A stretch of 64,000 nucleotides of DNA, taken from contig JAQTTZ010000008.1 in the NCBI GenBank assembly GCA_028710485.1, forward strand, positions 1 through 64,000. The letters run 5' to 3'. This DNA comes from Bacteriovorax sp. GTDB taxonomy: Bacteria; Bdellovibrionota; Bacteriovoracia; Bacteriovoracales; Bacteriovoracaceae. The number at the start of each line of letters is the position of its first letter. Position 1 is the stretch's first letter. This document shows positions 10,084-19,520 of the stretch, piece after piece. The notes under the pieces are model-generated. The model searched no databases, was not told the DNA's origin, and was given only the letters and a program-made list of their open reading frames with translations. The translations under genes were made by a program, and so were the position numbers.

Positions 10084-10860
10084 ATGTTAAATACTCCAAG
10101 ACGATTAGCATTTTTTCTTCCCAATACATTTACTGCGCTAAATATGGCCTGTGGTTTTTTTTCAATTATTTTAGGTTGGAAAGGAGAGTTTTACCCTGCT
10201 TCAATGCTTTTGCTCCTGGGAGCTATTTTTGATTCAGTGGATGGCAGAGTTGCAAGAATGACTCATACTCAATCGGCTTTCGGCGAGCAATTTGATTCAA
10301 TTTCAGATGTTGTGACATTTGGGGTGGCTCCGGCCTTTTTAGTTTACAATAAGTTCTTTTTTGATTTGGGGAGAATTGGTCTCATCACTTCATTTGTGTT
10401 TTTATTGTGTGGAGCTTTAAGGCTCGCTCGCTTTAATGCCAATATCGACAAAGTAAGTTCAGATTTTTTTCAAGGTTTGCCCATTCCAAGTGGAGCTTTG
10501 GCCCTTGCAGGTCTAACTCTTTTCACTTTGGAGTACCCTGAAGTAATGGAAATTTCACCATTTGTTTTTGTCGCTTATGTTCTCTTTTTTGCTTTTTTGA
10601 TGATTTCCAATATTCCATTTAATTCGTTTAAAAAATCTGAGTGGGTTCGCTCACATAAAAAGCGTGTTCTCTTTATTATATTTCTGGTCATGATCCTCAC
10701 TTTTGTTAAAGAACAGATCATGATTGGTCTGATTATCAATACGTATGTTTTTGCTTCGTTACTTTATTTTGTTAAAAATAGAGGTGCTCTTCAGGATATG
10801 TTCCAGTGGAATAGTGAAGATGATGAAGAGAGCGGAGAAAGCCAGAATGACCAACATTAA
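10084..10860 (+). CDS. pssA: CDP-diacylglycerol--serine O-phosphatidyltransferase
   Basis: Membrane phosphatidylserine synthase of the CDP-alcohol phosphotransferase family, using CDP-diacylglycerol (from CdsA) and serine. The signature D-G-x2-A-R-x8-G-x3-D-x3-D reads DGRVAR, eight residues, G, EQFDSISD at about residues 52-73, with all key residues intact. About seven or eight membrane segments follow. The 258-residue length fits the Bacillus-type PssA rather than the E. coli soluble type. The C-terminus is acidic (SEDDEESGES). Confidence 0.94.
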   Translation: MLNTPRRLAFFLPNTFTALNMACGFFSIILGWKGEFYPASMLLLLGAIFDSVDGRVARMTHTQSAFGEQFDSISDVVTFGVAPAFLVYNKFFFDLGRIGLITSFVFLLCGALRLARFNANIDKVSSDFFQGLPIPSGALALAGLTLFTLEYPEVMEISPFVFVAYVLFFAFLMISNIPFNSFKKSEWVRSHKKRVLFIIFLVMILTFVKEQIMIGLIINTYVFASLLYFVKNRGALQDMFQWNSEDDEESGESQNDQH

Positions 10861-11824
10861 GAGTATTTTATCACTTTTATTGTTAACAGTTTTTTTTCAA
10901 CAAGCGAGTGCAACTGATTTAGATCAAGTTGTTTCTGGAGGCGATGTTGAGGACTCTTTAGCAACCAGCAAGGCAACAGAATCCAGCCCTTATATTATTC
11001 ACAATGCCGAAGGCGAAATTGATAATCAAAAGATAAAGGCTAATGCCCAGCCAGATTTCATGTTTAATGAGCACCCAAAAGAAGTTTCGGTAAAAGACGA
11101 TTCAAAAGCTAAATTCCAAGATGTAGGTTACACCCCTCCTGGAAGTTTTGAGTCCAAAGAAAATTATATCGAAATAGACAAGAAGGCGATGGTTGCTGAT
11201 TTTAGAAAGCAATCTAGCGGCGCTATCAATATTACATTCATTAAAAATGATTTTAATTATGAATCAGCTAATGATGTTATTAATAAAACTATTTCTGAGG
11301 GCTACAAACATGTGAAGGGAGGAGCTCTTTATATTCGTAGTGATCAATACTTCTCTCGCAAAGATTTTATAAATCCATTTTGGAGTCTAGGCGGCGGCTT
11401 AGGCTATAATAGTGGACGCGGCATCTTCGTCACTGGTGAACGCAGTGATACAACCTTTAAGTTATGGGAAATTCCTGTGGACTTAGGCTTGGGGGTAGAA
11501 ATTCCAATTTCTCATTGGTTTAAAGTTTCAGCGGCTGCTGGCCCGAGTGTGACTGCTCTATATCAGAATCGCAACGACCTTTTGGCGGGCGAGAAAGGAA
11601 GAAATAAAATGCAAGTGAGCTATGGTCAGTTTGCTAATGCTCAATTTAAAATTAACTTGAGTGGCTTTAGTGCAGATACTGCTTACACTCTTTTCACTGA
11701 GAGCAAAATCACGAATCTTTATATGAATCTTGAAGCTCGTTACCAGAACTATCGAAACTTTCAAGATGAGATAAAAATTTCTGGAACATCTATTGGGATT
11801 GGTTTCACCTTTGAATACTTATAA
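10847..11824 (+). CDS. Secreted protein with C-terminal beta-barrel-like region, unknown function
   Basis: Not recognised as a named family. I take the ATG at 10847, inside the pssA 3' end, because it gives a proper signal peptide (KSILSLLLLTVFFQQASA) and follows GGAG; an upstream in-frame start at 10745 would spoil it. The mature protein has a disordered N-terminal part to about residue 110. The C-terminal part has alternating Gly/aromatic strands (FWSLGGGLGYNSGRG, WFKVSAAAGPSV) ending in GIGFTFEYL. The final aromatic-hydrophobic strand suggests an outer-membrane barrel. The gene overlaps both neighbours, so it is translationally linked to pssA and truA. Confidence 0.7.
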   Translation: MTNIKSILSLLLLTVFFQQASATDLDQVVSGGDVEDSLATSKATESSPYIIHNAEGEIDNQKIKANAQPDFMFNEHPKEVSVKDDSKAKFQDVGYTPPGSFESKENYIEIDKKAMVADFRKQSSGAINITFIKNDFNYESANDVINKTISEGYKHVKGGALYIRSDQYFSRKDFINPFWSLGGGLGYNSGRGIFVTGERSDTTFKLWEIPVDLGLGVEIPISHWFKVSAAAGPSVTALYQNRNDLLAGEKGRNKMQVSYGQFANAQFKINLSGFSADTAYTLFTESKITNLYMNLEARYQNYRNFQDEIKISGTSIGIGFTFEYL

Positions 11825-12587
11825 GCTCACTCTTCAATATAAGGGAACGAGTTATCTTGGTTTTCAAGTTCAGTCAGTTGGACAGACGATTCAAGGTGAG
11901 CTCAATAAAGCTCTCAAAATTCTTTCTAAAACAGATAGTATTAAATCAATTGGCTCTGGTCGTACTGATTCAGGTGTTCATGCCTTTGCTCAAGTAGTTC
12001 GGATTGAAATTCCGGTTGATATTCCAGTGGGAAGTCTGGTTCGAGCTATTAATTCCCACTTACCTCATGATATTCGAGTTACTGCTGCTACTCGTTGCAC
12101 TAATGAGTTTCATCCCATTTTTAGCGCTCAATCGAAAGAATATAATTATGTTTTTTCCACCGAGCAGAATATTTCTCCTTTTGCTCATGATTTAGTGACC
12201 TTATTTCCCTTCGAGTTAGATATCGAAAGAATGAAAGAGGGGTGCAAGATTTTTTGTGGCGAACATAACTTTATCAATTTTCAATGCACGGGCACTGAAG
12301 TTGAAACCACTGTGCGGCAAATTTTTTCATGTGAGCTTGTTCACTATCAATCTGCAGGGCATTGGGGCCATATGCTTAGTGATTATTATGTTTTTCACGT
12401 CATTGGAAGTGGTTTTTTAAAGCAAATGGTGCGCCTCATGATGGGAGCTTTATGGAGCCTTGGACGTGGTAGAATTACCCTGGAAGATCTTGAGAAGGCA
12501 CTTAGAATTCCTCAGACCAAGCGCCTAGGAGCAACGGCCCCCCCTCAAGGACTTTATCTTAAAGAAGTGCACTATCCAGGCTTTTAA
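11793..12587 (+). CDS. truA: tRNA pseudouridine(38-40) synthase TruA
   Basis: Isomerises U38-U40 in the tRNA anticodon arm. The catalytic aspartate lies in GSGRTDSGVHAFAQ near residue 58, with YKLTLQYKGTSYLGFQ at the N-terminus and a C-terminal FHVIGSGFLKQMVRLMMGAL block, all typical. No ATG is available; TTG codons at 11793, 11799 and 11811 are possible, each overlapping the preceding gene. 11811 would give the more usual short N-terminus (NTYKLTL). Last gene of the pyrH run. Confidence 0.93.
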   Translation: MGLVSPLNTYKLTLQYKGTSYLGFQVQSVGQTIQGELNKALKILSKTDSIKSIGSGRTDSGVHAFAQVVRIEIPVDIPVGSLVRAINSHLPHDIRVTAATRCTNEFHPIFSAQSKEYNYVFSTEQNISPFAHDLVTLFPFELDIERMKEGCKIFCGEHNFINFQCTGTEVETTVRQIFSCELVHYQSAGHWGHMLSDYYVFHVIGSGFLKQMVRLMMGALWSLGRGRITLEDLEKALRIPQTKRLGATAPPQGLYLKEVHYPGF

Positions 12588-12600
12588 TCTGTCTCTTTCA

Positions 12601-12629
12601 TTGACAATTCTGACCCTGTTTAATACTTT
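12601..12629 (+). promoter_or_regulatory. Candidate sigma-70 promoter for tig
   Basis: A perfect TTGACA (12601-12606) is followed after 17 bases by TACTTT (12624-12629), a weak -10. It lies 30 bases before the trigger-factor ATG, which has GAGG as ribosome site. Confidence 0.5.
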
Positions 12630-12659
12630 GAGAGAACTAATTTTCAAAGAGGATTTCGT

Positions 12660-13943
12660 ATGTCTTACACAGTAAAAAGCGTTAATGGATGCACTAAAAA
12701 AATTGAATTTAACTTCGCAACTCTAGATCTTTCTAAAGAGATTAAAGCGGCAGTGGTTAAAAAACAAACAACAACAAATATTAAAGGTTTTAGAAAAGGG
12801 AAAGCACCATTGGCAATGGTTGAGCAAGTATACGGACCTCAAATCGAATCAGACGCTTTAAATACATTTGTTCAATCGCAACTTTTTGAAGCTGTTACAA
12901 AAGAAAAATTTAAAACTGTTGGGTACCCGGCATTTGAAAATGTAAAATATGAAACAGGCAAAAGCGTAAGCTTCGAAGCTGTGGTTGAAGTTTTTCCTGA
13001 AATTAAACTTGCCGATTATTCGACTTATACCTTTAAAAAAGAAAAAGCAGAAGTTACAAAAGATGACCTAGATAAAGTAACTAAAAATTACCTTGGTTCT
13101 AAAACTGAAATGACTGAAGTGACTGATCCAAACATTGGTTTGGCAAAAGGGCATTTCGCTGTTTTTAATTTCGAAGGCGTAAAAGAAAATGGAGAACGTC
13201 CAGAAAATATGAAAGGTTCGGAATACCTTCTTGAAATTGGATCAGGACAATTTATTCCAGGATTTGAAGATGGAATGATTGGCTTGAAAAAAGGTGAAAA
13301 GAAAAATATCGTTTTAACTTTTCCAGCTGATTACCACGCTGTTGAATTACAAAATGGTAAAGTAACTTTTGAAGTTGAACTGCTAGAAATTAAAGAAAAG
13401 AAATTCCCAGAATTAAATGATGAAATGGCAAAAGAATTTGGTTATGAATCAGTTGCTGATTTTAATGAAAAAAATAAAGTAAGCCTTCTTGCTCAAAAAG
13501 AAAGACAAGCTAGCGAAAAACTTCATCAAGAAATTCTTGAAAAACTAGTTAGTTTTAATAAATTTGATGTTCCAGCAACTCTTGTACAAAACCAAGTAAA
13601 ATATCTTCAAGAAGACCTGGCTAAAAACCTTAAGTCTCAAGGCTTCAATGAGGCAATGGTTGCTGAGTATTTCGAAAGATGGAAATCAGACATCACAACA
13701 AAGGCTGACTTCCAAGTTCGCTCAGGATTGATTCTAGATCATCTGGCCCAACAATTTAATATCGAAACAACGGACGCTGACTTCAATAAAAAGATTGAAG
13801 AAAGTGCCGCATCTGCTGGAATGGATGTTGAAACAGTAAAAAAATATTATTCAACAAACTCTCAAATTAAAAATAATTTGATGTACGCAATCCGTGAAGA
13901 AAAGACTTTTGAAGAAATTAAAAAGAAAATCAAGATTTCATAA
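12660..13943 (+). CDS. tig: Trigger factor
   Basis: Ribosome-bound chaperone with peptidyl-prolyl isomerase activity. The N-terminal ribosome-binding domain contains the signature GFRKGKAP (about residues 43-50; family GFRxGKxP). The FKBP-type PPIase domain spans about 150-245 (IGSGQFIPGFEDGMIGLKKGE). A helical C-terminal arm domain follows to residue 427. Length is normal. Its own promoter and terminator make it a single-gene unit; clpP/clpX, often next door in other bacteria, are not here. Confidence 0.96.
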   Translation: MSYTVKSVNGCTKKIEFNFATLDLSKEIKAAVVKKQTTTNIKGFRKGKAPLAMVEQVYGPQIESDALNTFVQSQLFEAVTKEKFKTVGYPAFENVKYETGKSVSFEAVVEVFPEIKLADYSTYTFKKEKAEVTKDDLDKVTKNYLGSKTEMTEVTDPNIGLAKGHFAVFNFEGVKENGERPENMKGSEYLLEIGSGQFIPGFEDGMIGLKKGEKKNIVLTFPADYHAVELQNGKVTFEVELLEIKEKKFPELNDEMAKEFGYESVADFNEKNKVSLLAQKERQASEKLHQEILEKLVSFNKFDVPATLVQNQVKYLQEDLAKNLKSQGFNEAMVAEYFERWKSDITTKADFQVRSGLILDHLAQQFNIETTDADFNKKIEESAASAGMDVETVKKYYSTNSQIKNNLMYAIREEKTFEEIKKKIKIS

Positions 13944-13956
13944 ATTACAAAATAGT

Positions 13957-13984
13957 AAAAGGCTCCGTAAGGAGCCTTTTTTTT
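13957..13984 (+). terminator. Intrinsic terminator after tig
   Basis: AAAAGGCTCC, loop GTAA, GGAGCC and a T8 tail: a compact stem with U-run 13 bases after the tig stop. Confidence 0.9.
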
Positions 13985-14056
13985 GCCTTACAGAGAGCTT
14001 GCCTCTCCAATAGCTTTGTGGTTTTATCTGGCCTCTTATTTTTTAGAGGTGAAACT

Positions 14057-14530
14057 ATGAAATTAACGGCACTTTTTTTACTCCTTACATCACTTAATTC
14101 GTGGGTTTGGGCCGACGACATGATTAGTAGCTTAGCTAACACTTATGAACACGCTTCGTTGCCAAACTTCTTGCCTCACGTTGGGAATGCATTGTCTGGG
14201 AGATGTTATCTGGCCACAGGCGCTAATAAAAAAATAGCTTCTGTCTTGATGGTTAGTTTCGAAGAAGAAGGTTTTGAAGTAGCTCCGTTTGATGAAAAAA
14301 ATAAGAGAGAAGATTTTTTTGATAAAATGAGTTACGAAGATATTCTAAAGCAATTTCCCTTGATAAAAAATATGTTCTTGGAAGTCAGTGAAACGGCAGA
14401 TGGTGCTGTTGTAGAAAAAGACAAAGGATCTGAAGAATATAAAGGAGAGCTAAGAGAAAATGAAAAATATATGATCATGAGAGTTTTTAGAAATGGTAAG
14501 ATTTTTAAATATTGTAATTATGTAAAATAA
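14057..14530 (+). CDS. Small secreted protein of unknown function
   Basis: Not recognised. The ATG at 14057 has a good ribosome site (GAGGTG) and starts a clear signal peptide (KLTALFLLLTSLNSWVWA, cut before DD); an upstream in-frame start at 14018 would add 13 residues before it. The mature protein is about 140 residues, acidic-basic mixed, with two cysteines (GRCYLATG and KYCNYVK near the C-terminus) that could pair. It lies between two terminators with the same stem sequence, so it is probably a single-gene unit. Confidence 0.72.
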   Translation: MKLTALFLLLTSLNSWVWADDMISSLANTYEHASLPNFLPHVGNALSGRCYLATGANKKIASVLMVSFEEEGFEVAPFDEKNKREDFFDKMSYEDILKQFPLIKNMFLEVSETADGAVVEKDKGSEEYKGELRENEKYMIMRVFRNGKIFKYCNYVK

Positions 14531-14577
14531 AAAAGGCTCCATTTTCTGGGGTACAGATCATTTTGGAGCCTTTTTTA
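14529..14577. terminator. Bidirectional terminator between the secreted protein gene and valS
   Basis: AAAAAAGGCTCC and GGAGCCTTTTTT arms with a loop of about 24 bases lie between convergent genes. A-runs and T-runs on opposite sides let the hairpin work in both directions. Confidence 0.75.
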
Positions 14578-14588
14578 TTTATAAGACG

Positions 14589-17255
14589 TTAACTTCTAAA
14601 TTGGTTTAAGTTTTCAGTTAAACTTTTTATTTTTTCAGTAAGTTCGATTTTAGTTTGTTTTGTTTCTTCACGAATATTCTCTGGCGCGTTCTTCATAAAG
14701 TTTTCATTATTTATTTTTGATTCGTTTTTATTATAATCTATAGTACTTTTTGCCAGTTCTTTTTCAAGTCTCGCAATCTGCTCTTTTAAGTCAATGACTC
14801 CTTCAAGTGGAACAAAAACTTCAGTGTGAGCAGTGATATTCATAACTGATTTACTGGGGCGATTTAAATCTTTGCTGCCAACTTTCAATCCTTTTACACG
14901 CGCGAGCTCTTGGAAATTTATTAGGTTAGCACGGAAATAAGTTACAAGATCCTGGCTGTCACAAAAGAGTTCTACGCTCACTTCGTCTTTAGGTTTGATA
15001 TTTACACTTGCTCTAAGGTTTCTAATTGAAGTTACGACTTCAACAAATTTATTCATTTGTTCCTGATCGTTTTTAAATTCAATGGCCGAATCATATTCAG
15101 GGTAGTCTTGGGTAATTAGTAGATCTTCATTGGCATCTTTTAAATGGGACCATAATTCTTCTGTTATAAAGGGAGTGATTGGATGAAGAAGTGCCAATAT
15201 CTTTTTGAAAACAAACTTGAGGACTGAATTTCTTTGGGCGCGAATTTCAACATTTTCACCTTTTAAAATATTTTTAGAAAGTTCGATGAACCAAGAACAA
15301 TATTTATCATAAACAAACGAATAAGCAGCGGCACTGGCATCGTCAAAACGATAAATTTCTAACGATTCGTTCATTATTTTAGTCGTTGAATTTAACTCAG
15401 AAAGAATCCATCTTTCATGATGATCTAGCTTGCTCATGTCTGCAATCTTGGCCGATCCAGCGTCCAGGTGAGGCTGAATAAAGCGGTAGGCATTCCAGAT
15501 TTTATTGATGAAATTTCGGTAACCACTAATACGTTCTGGATCGAGATTAATTCCTCGATTATAGCCGGCCCCACTAGCTAGAGAAAAACGGAAAGAGTCT
15601 GTTCCATATTGTTCGATCATTTCAAATGGATCAATTCCGTTTCCAAGAGACTTGCTCATTTTTCTGCCGAGCTTGTCGCGGACAATAGCGTGAATATAAA
15701 CATCTTTAAAAGGAACTTGATTTTGAGTTTTAAGAGACATCATCATCATGCGGGCAACCCAGAAGAAAATGATATCGAATCCAGTAATTAAAACTGAATT
15801 TGGAAAGAAAGTTTCAAATTTTTTTTCTTTCATGGCGTCTGCATTCGGCCAGCCTAATGTCGACATCGCCCAAAGGCCTGATGAAAACCAAGTATCGAGA
15901 ACATCTGGGTCTTGGTGAACAGTAAATGATTTACATGTTGGACATTGAATTTCATTATTTTCACTTGCCCATTGATGATTGTTGTCACAATAAAAAACAG
16001 GTATCTGATGTCCCCACCATAATTGGCGAGAAATACACCAGTCTTTTGGATCGCGAAGCCATGAAAAATAAGTATTCTCCCATTCTTTCGGATAAAATTT
16101 CGTTTCATCTTTTTCCACGGCTTCAACCGCGCGTTTGCTCATGTCTTTAACATCAACAAACCATTGTTTTGAAATCATCGGTTCTATAACTGCGCCTGAT
16201 CTCTCTCCGTGACCAACTGGATGCATATGAATCTTGGTGTCTAATAAGATTCCTAGTTCTTCTAATTTTTTAGAAACTTTTTTACGAGCTTCTTTGGCCG
16301 ACATCCCTTGAAATTCCATTCCGTGTTCATTTAAGGTTCCATCTTTATTTATAATATTGATGATTGGTAGGTTGTGGCGTTTTCCAATTTCAAAGTCATT
16401 AAAGTCATGTCCCGGAGTTACTTTTAAGCAGCCAGTTCCTTTTTCTAAATCTACGTGTTCGTCTCCGATGATAGGAACTTCGCGATTGCAAAGTGGGATG
16501 ATGGCGGTTTTACCAATAAGGTGTTTAAAGCGTTCGTCTTCTGGGTTAACGGCAACTGCGGTGTCACCGAAAAGAGTTTCAGGACGAGTTGTTGCTACCT
16601 CGAGAGTGTCTTCCGAATCTTTGATTCGGTATTTAAGATGATAAAAAGCACCTTGAACTTCTTTGTGCTCAACTTCTGCGTCGGATACTGCGGATTGGAG
16701 AGCTGGGTCCCAGTTAACAATATAGTCGCTTTGATAAATAAGTTTTTGATTATAGAGATCCACAAAGAATTTTTTTACCGCTTGATTTGGAATTGGATCA
16801 AGAGTGAAGGTTAAATAATCCCAGTCACAACTTGCTCCCATCGCCCTCTGTTGATCGAGAATCGCATTTCCGTATTCCTCTTTCCATGCCCATATTTTTT
16901 TTAAGAATTCTTCGCGAGTAAAATCGCGACGTGTTTTCTTTTCTTGTTCCCAAACCATTTTTTCAACTACCGACTGAGTTGCAATTCCAGCATGGTCAAG
17001 GCCCGGAAGGAAAAGAGTTTCATAACCTTTCATTCTTTTAAAACGTATAAGCGCGTCTTGAGTTGTAAGATCAAGAGCGTGACCCGCATGCAGCTTTCCT
17101 GTTACATTTGGCGGAGGAACGATTATGCAATAGGCTTTGTTGGCCTTGCCTTTTTTGGGCTTGAAATATTTTCCTGATTCCCAGGCTGCATACCATTTTG
17201 ATTCGCAGTCTTTTGGAGAGTAGGTGGTAGGAAGTTCGTTTGTTTCTGTGCTCAT
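14589..17255 (-). CDS. valS: Valyl-tRNA synthetase
   Basis: Class I aminoacyl-tRNA synthetase charging tRNA-Val. The HIGH-type motif PPPNVTGKLHAGHAL lies at about 47-61 with HAGH at 56-59, and KMSKSLGNG near residue 532. The CP1 editing domain lies between them (TTRPETLFGDTAV), and a C-terminal coiled-coil arm covers roughly the last 65 residues (LKEQIARLEKELAK). Length of 888 fits the bacterial enzyme. It follows hisS by two bases on the minus strand. Confidence 0.97.
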   Translation of the reverse strand: MSTETNELPTTYSPKDCESKWYAAWESGKYFKPKKGKANKAYCIIVPPPNVTGKLHAGHALDLTTQDALIRFKRMKGYETLFLPGLDHAGIATQSVVEKMVWEQEKKTRRDFTREEFLKKIWAWKEEYGNAILDQQRAMGASCDWDYLTFTLDPIPNQAVKKFFVDLYNQKLIYQSDYIVNWDPALQSAVSDAEVEHKEVQGAFYHLKYRIKDSEDTLEVATTRPETLFGDTAVAVNPEDERFKHLIGKTAIIPLCNREVPIIGDEHVDLEKGTGCLKVTPGHDFNDFEIGKRHNLPIINIINKDGTLNEHGMEFQGMSAKEARKKVSKKLEELGILLDTKIHMHPVGHGERSGAVIEPMISKQWFVDVKDMSKRAVEAVEKDETKFYPKEWENTYFSWLRDPKDWCISRQLWWGHQIPVFYCDNNHQWASENNEIQCPTCKSFTVHQDPDVLDTWFSSGLWAMSTLGWPNADAMKEKKFETFFPNSVLITGFDIIFFWVARMMMMSLKTQNQVPFKDVYIHAIVRDKLGRKMSKSLGNGIDPFEMIEQYGTDSFRFSLASGAGYNRGINLDPERISGYRNFINKIWNAYRFIQPHLDAGSAKIADMSKLDHHERWILSELNSTTKIMNESLEIYRFDDASAAAYSFVYDKYCSWFIELSKNILKGENVEIRAQRNSVLKFVFKKILALLHPITPFITEELWSHLKDANEDLLITQDYPEYDSAIEFKNDQEQMNKFVEVVTSIRNLRASVNIKPKDEVSVELFCDSQDLVTYFRANLINFQELARVKGLKVGSKDLNRPSKSVMNITAHTEVFVPLEGVIDLKEQIARLEKELAKSTIDYNKNESKINNENFMKNAPENIREETKQTKIELTEKIKSLTENLNQFRS

Positions 17256-17257
17256 AT

Positions 17258-18568
17258 TTATGCCTTAATTATTTTCAAGATTTCTTCTACATCACTCAAA
17301 TTAAGAGTGTGTTGTTCTTTACTTGCAAGATTTTTTAGTTGTATTTGATTTTTAGCTAGTTCATCGCTTCCCATCAAGGTTACAAATTTCACGCCTTTTT
17401 TCTCAGCGGTTGGAAATACTTTTTTAAATTTTAATGGTTCCAAGCTCGTCACAATTTTTAAATTATTTTTGCGAAGGAGTTGAGCTAACTTTAAAGCTGC
17501 ATCTAAGCAATCATCTTCCTGAAACGTTACGAAGACGTCATTGACTGGTATGTCTAAGTTGGGAAGTAGTTTGTGGACTTCAAGGAAGTCTCTTAAAGTT
17601 ACATCGCCCAAACCAAATCCCACTCCCGGAAGAGGCTCTTCATTAAAAATTTGCAAGAGGTTAGCGTACGCTCCACCTCCGCATAAAGCTCGTCGGTTAT
17701 CGGGGTGTTTATCGAATATTTCGAAAACAATTCCAGTGTAATAATCTAAACCTCGTACGATTGTAGGATCATATTTTAAGTATTCTGAAAGTCCTGCTTT
17801 TTTAGTGAACTCGACAAAAATAGAAAACAGCTCTGCTATTTCATTCTGCTCATTTTTTTCGAGGAAGATTTTAACTTCATCAAAAGTTTTTAATTGTAGA
17901 TAACTGTAAAAAATATTTTCCGCAACAGAATCAAGGCCTACTTCACCAAACATTTTCTGAAGCGCTTCATGAGTAATCTTTTTAGCTTTATCTACGATTT
18001 TATAAAGCCTATGTGTTTGCTCGGAAGTAGCTTTCATCATCGTTTTAAAAACGGCATCAGCGATTGCTCTGTCATTTAATAAAATTTCAAAGTGGGTGCT
18101 GTTGGCCCCATAACTTTGAAAAAGCTCAACTGCCACCTGCAGTATTTCGACTTCACCCAGACGACCTGGACATCCGAAAACATCACAATTTAATTGCCAG
18201 TGCTCGCGAACTCTTCCGCGCTGAGGTTTTTCATATCTCATTAAATTTGGAATCGAAAACCAGCGCAAAGGTTTACTGGACTCGCGGTGAATCTGGGCTA
18301 CCATACGAGCTAAGGTGGGAGTCATTTCCGGTCGAATCGCCACAAAGCGCTCACCTCTATCAGTGAACGAATAAATTTGTTCGTTAATTAGTTCTTCGCC
18401 TGATTTGGCCTTATAAAGTTCAACTTCTTCCAAAAGAGGTCCATCGTAAGATTCATAACCAAAACTTTCTGCAGTTTTTGTCATCACTGCGAAAAGATAA
18501 TCGCGCACTCTTTTATCTTTTGGAAAAAAGTCACGAGTTCCGCGATACGGCTGTTTATTTAGTGCCAT
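17258..18568 (-). CDS. hisS: Histidyl-tRNA synthetase
   Basis: Class II synthetase charging tRNA-His. Motif 1/2 elements (RGTRDFFP at the N-terminus, FVAIRPEMTPTLARMV, MRYEKPQRGRVREHWQLNCDVFG) and the histidine-specific RGLDYYTGIVFEI are all clear. Motif 3 is GVGFGLGDVTLRDFL. Length is 436, with an anticodon-binding domain from about 345. First gene of the hisS-valS pair. Confidence 0.97.
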   Translation of the reverse strand: MALNKQPYRGTRDFFPKDKRVRDYLFAVMTKTAESFGYESYDGPLLEEVELYKAKSGEELINEQIYSFTDRGERFVAIRPEMTPTLARMVAQIHRESSKPLRWFSIPNLMRYEKPQRGRVREHWQLNCDVFGCPGRLGEVEILQVAVELFQSYGANSTHFEILLNDRAIADAVFKTMMKATSEQTHRLYKIVDKAKKITHEALQKMFGEVGLDSVAENIFYSYLQLKTFDEVKIFLEKNEQNEIAELFSIFVEFTKKAGLSEYLKYDPTIVRGLDYYTGIVFEIFDKHPDNRRALCGGGAYANLLQIFNEEPLPGVGFGLGDVTLRDFLEVHKLLPNLDIPVNDVFVTFQEDDCLDAALKLAQLLRKNNLKIVTSLEPLKFKKVFPTAEKKGVKFVTLMGSDELAKNQIQLKNLASKEQHTLNLSDVEEILKIIKA

Positions 18569-18623
18569 TAGGTATCCTTGCGAGAAAGGGTAATTTCAGA
18601 GGAAAAACTTATCATAAAAAGGG

Positions 18624-19520
18624 TTAAAAGTCTTGTAGCCAGTCAGCGTCATTACTGGGTTTTGGCAGATTTTTAAGATTGAGAGGAGCATTGTCCCGAT
18701 TGAGCCAATCGTCCTTACTCGGCTCAGGTAAAATAGCCTCTGGCGCCTGAGTCTCGTCTATGATTGGAGCAAGGATGTCTTCGACTGTTTTTTTACTGAC
18801 GACTGCTTTCTTAGGAGCTTTCACTTCCTTTAAAGTGAAAAACTTAAGCTCACCTGGCGACGTAATTAATTTGGGAGTTGGTTCAATCATAGTGCTCGTC
18901 GCCATCAGAAAAAAACTCTCTTCAATATTGTTTAGCGCATCCATTAGTACGGGAACAAGATCAGCTTTAAGTAAATCTTGAAAGTCAGGGGAGTCTGGAT
19001 TTATTTTAGAAATCCATCGGTGGAGGAGTTGAACTTTTTTATCCATTTTTTTAAGTTCAAGGCGCTCTAATCGACCATTATTTTTTTGCAATAAATAATC
19101 TTTATAATTTGTACTTCCAAGTAATGACTCACAGTCTTGAAGTAGTGCCTGGAGAAACCATTTTACAAAAGGATCACGGGCTTTTTTAATAGCATCCTTG
19201 AGTGTCTTCGTTGAGTTTCCATCTACGATTGCCTTTGGAAATCTCTCATTACTTTTTAAAAGTGTTTTATAGATCTCAATTTTACCAATGAGAAAAATAT
19301 CTTCTTTGCTTAAAACGCGAGCATAAGAATCAATGCCCATAACTAAGGGAAGAACTTTCTCAAGTCCGATGGAATTTTCAAGACTTTCAATCAGAAGGTT
19401 GAGCTCTAGAGGCATCTCTTTAGATCCCTGAATCTTGGTAACAACGGTCTCTCTTTTCTCTTGAGAGAAAACGATCACTGAGTGCATAAAAATTAAAAGA
19501 ATTATAAAAATTTTATTCAT
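18624..19520 (-). CDS. Secreted protein of unknown function, last of a three-gene secreted set
   Basis: Not recognised. The 298-residue product has a signal peptide (FIILLIFMHSVIVFS, cut before QEKRE), a helical middle with many charged residues, and a Pro/Ala-rich, probably disordered C-terminal tail (from about 235) rich in acidic residues with a final WLNRDNAPLNLKNLPKPSND segment. It has only one clear Cys. Its start overlaps the 3' end of the upstream gene by eight bases, so the two are translationally coupled. Confidence 0.7.
   Translation of the reverse strand: MNKIFIILLIFMHSVIVFSQEKRETVVTKIQGSKEMPLELNLLIESLENSIGLEKVLPLVMGIDSYARVLSKEDIFLIGKIEIYKTLLKSNERFPKAIVDGNSTKTLKDAIKKARDPFVKWFLQALLQDCESLLGSTNYKDYLLQKNNGRLERLELKKMDKKVQLLHRWISKINPDSPDFQDLLKADLVPVLMDALNNIEESFFLMATSTMIEPTPKLITSPGELKFFTLKEVKAPKKAVVSKKTVEDILAPIIDETQAPEAILPEPSKDDWLNRDNAPLNLKNLPKPSNDADWLQDF

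Noticed and set aside
16357-16814. 94- and 119-residue open frames opposite valS
   Set aside because: They lie entirely within conserved valS coding sequence on the other strand and show no features of real proteins.
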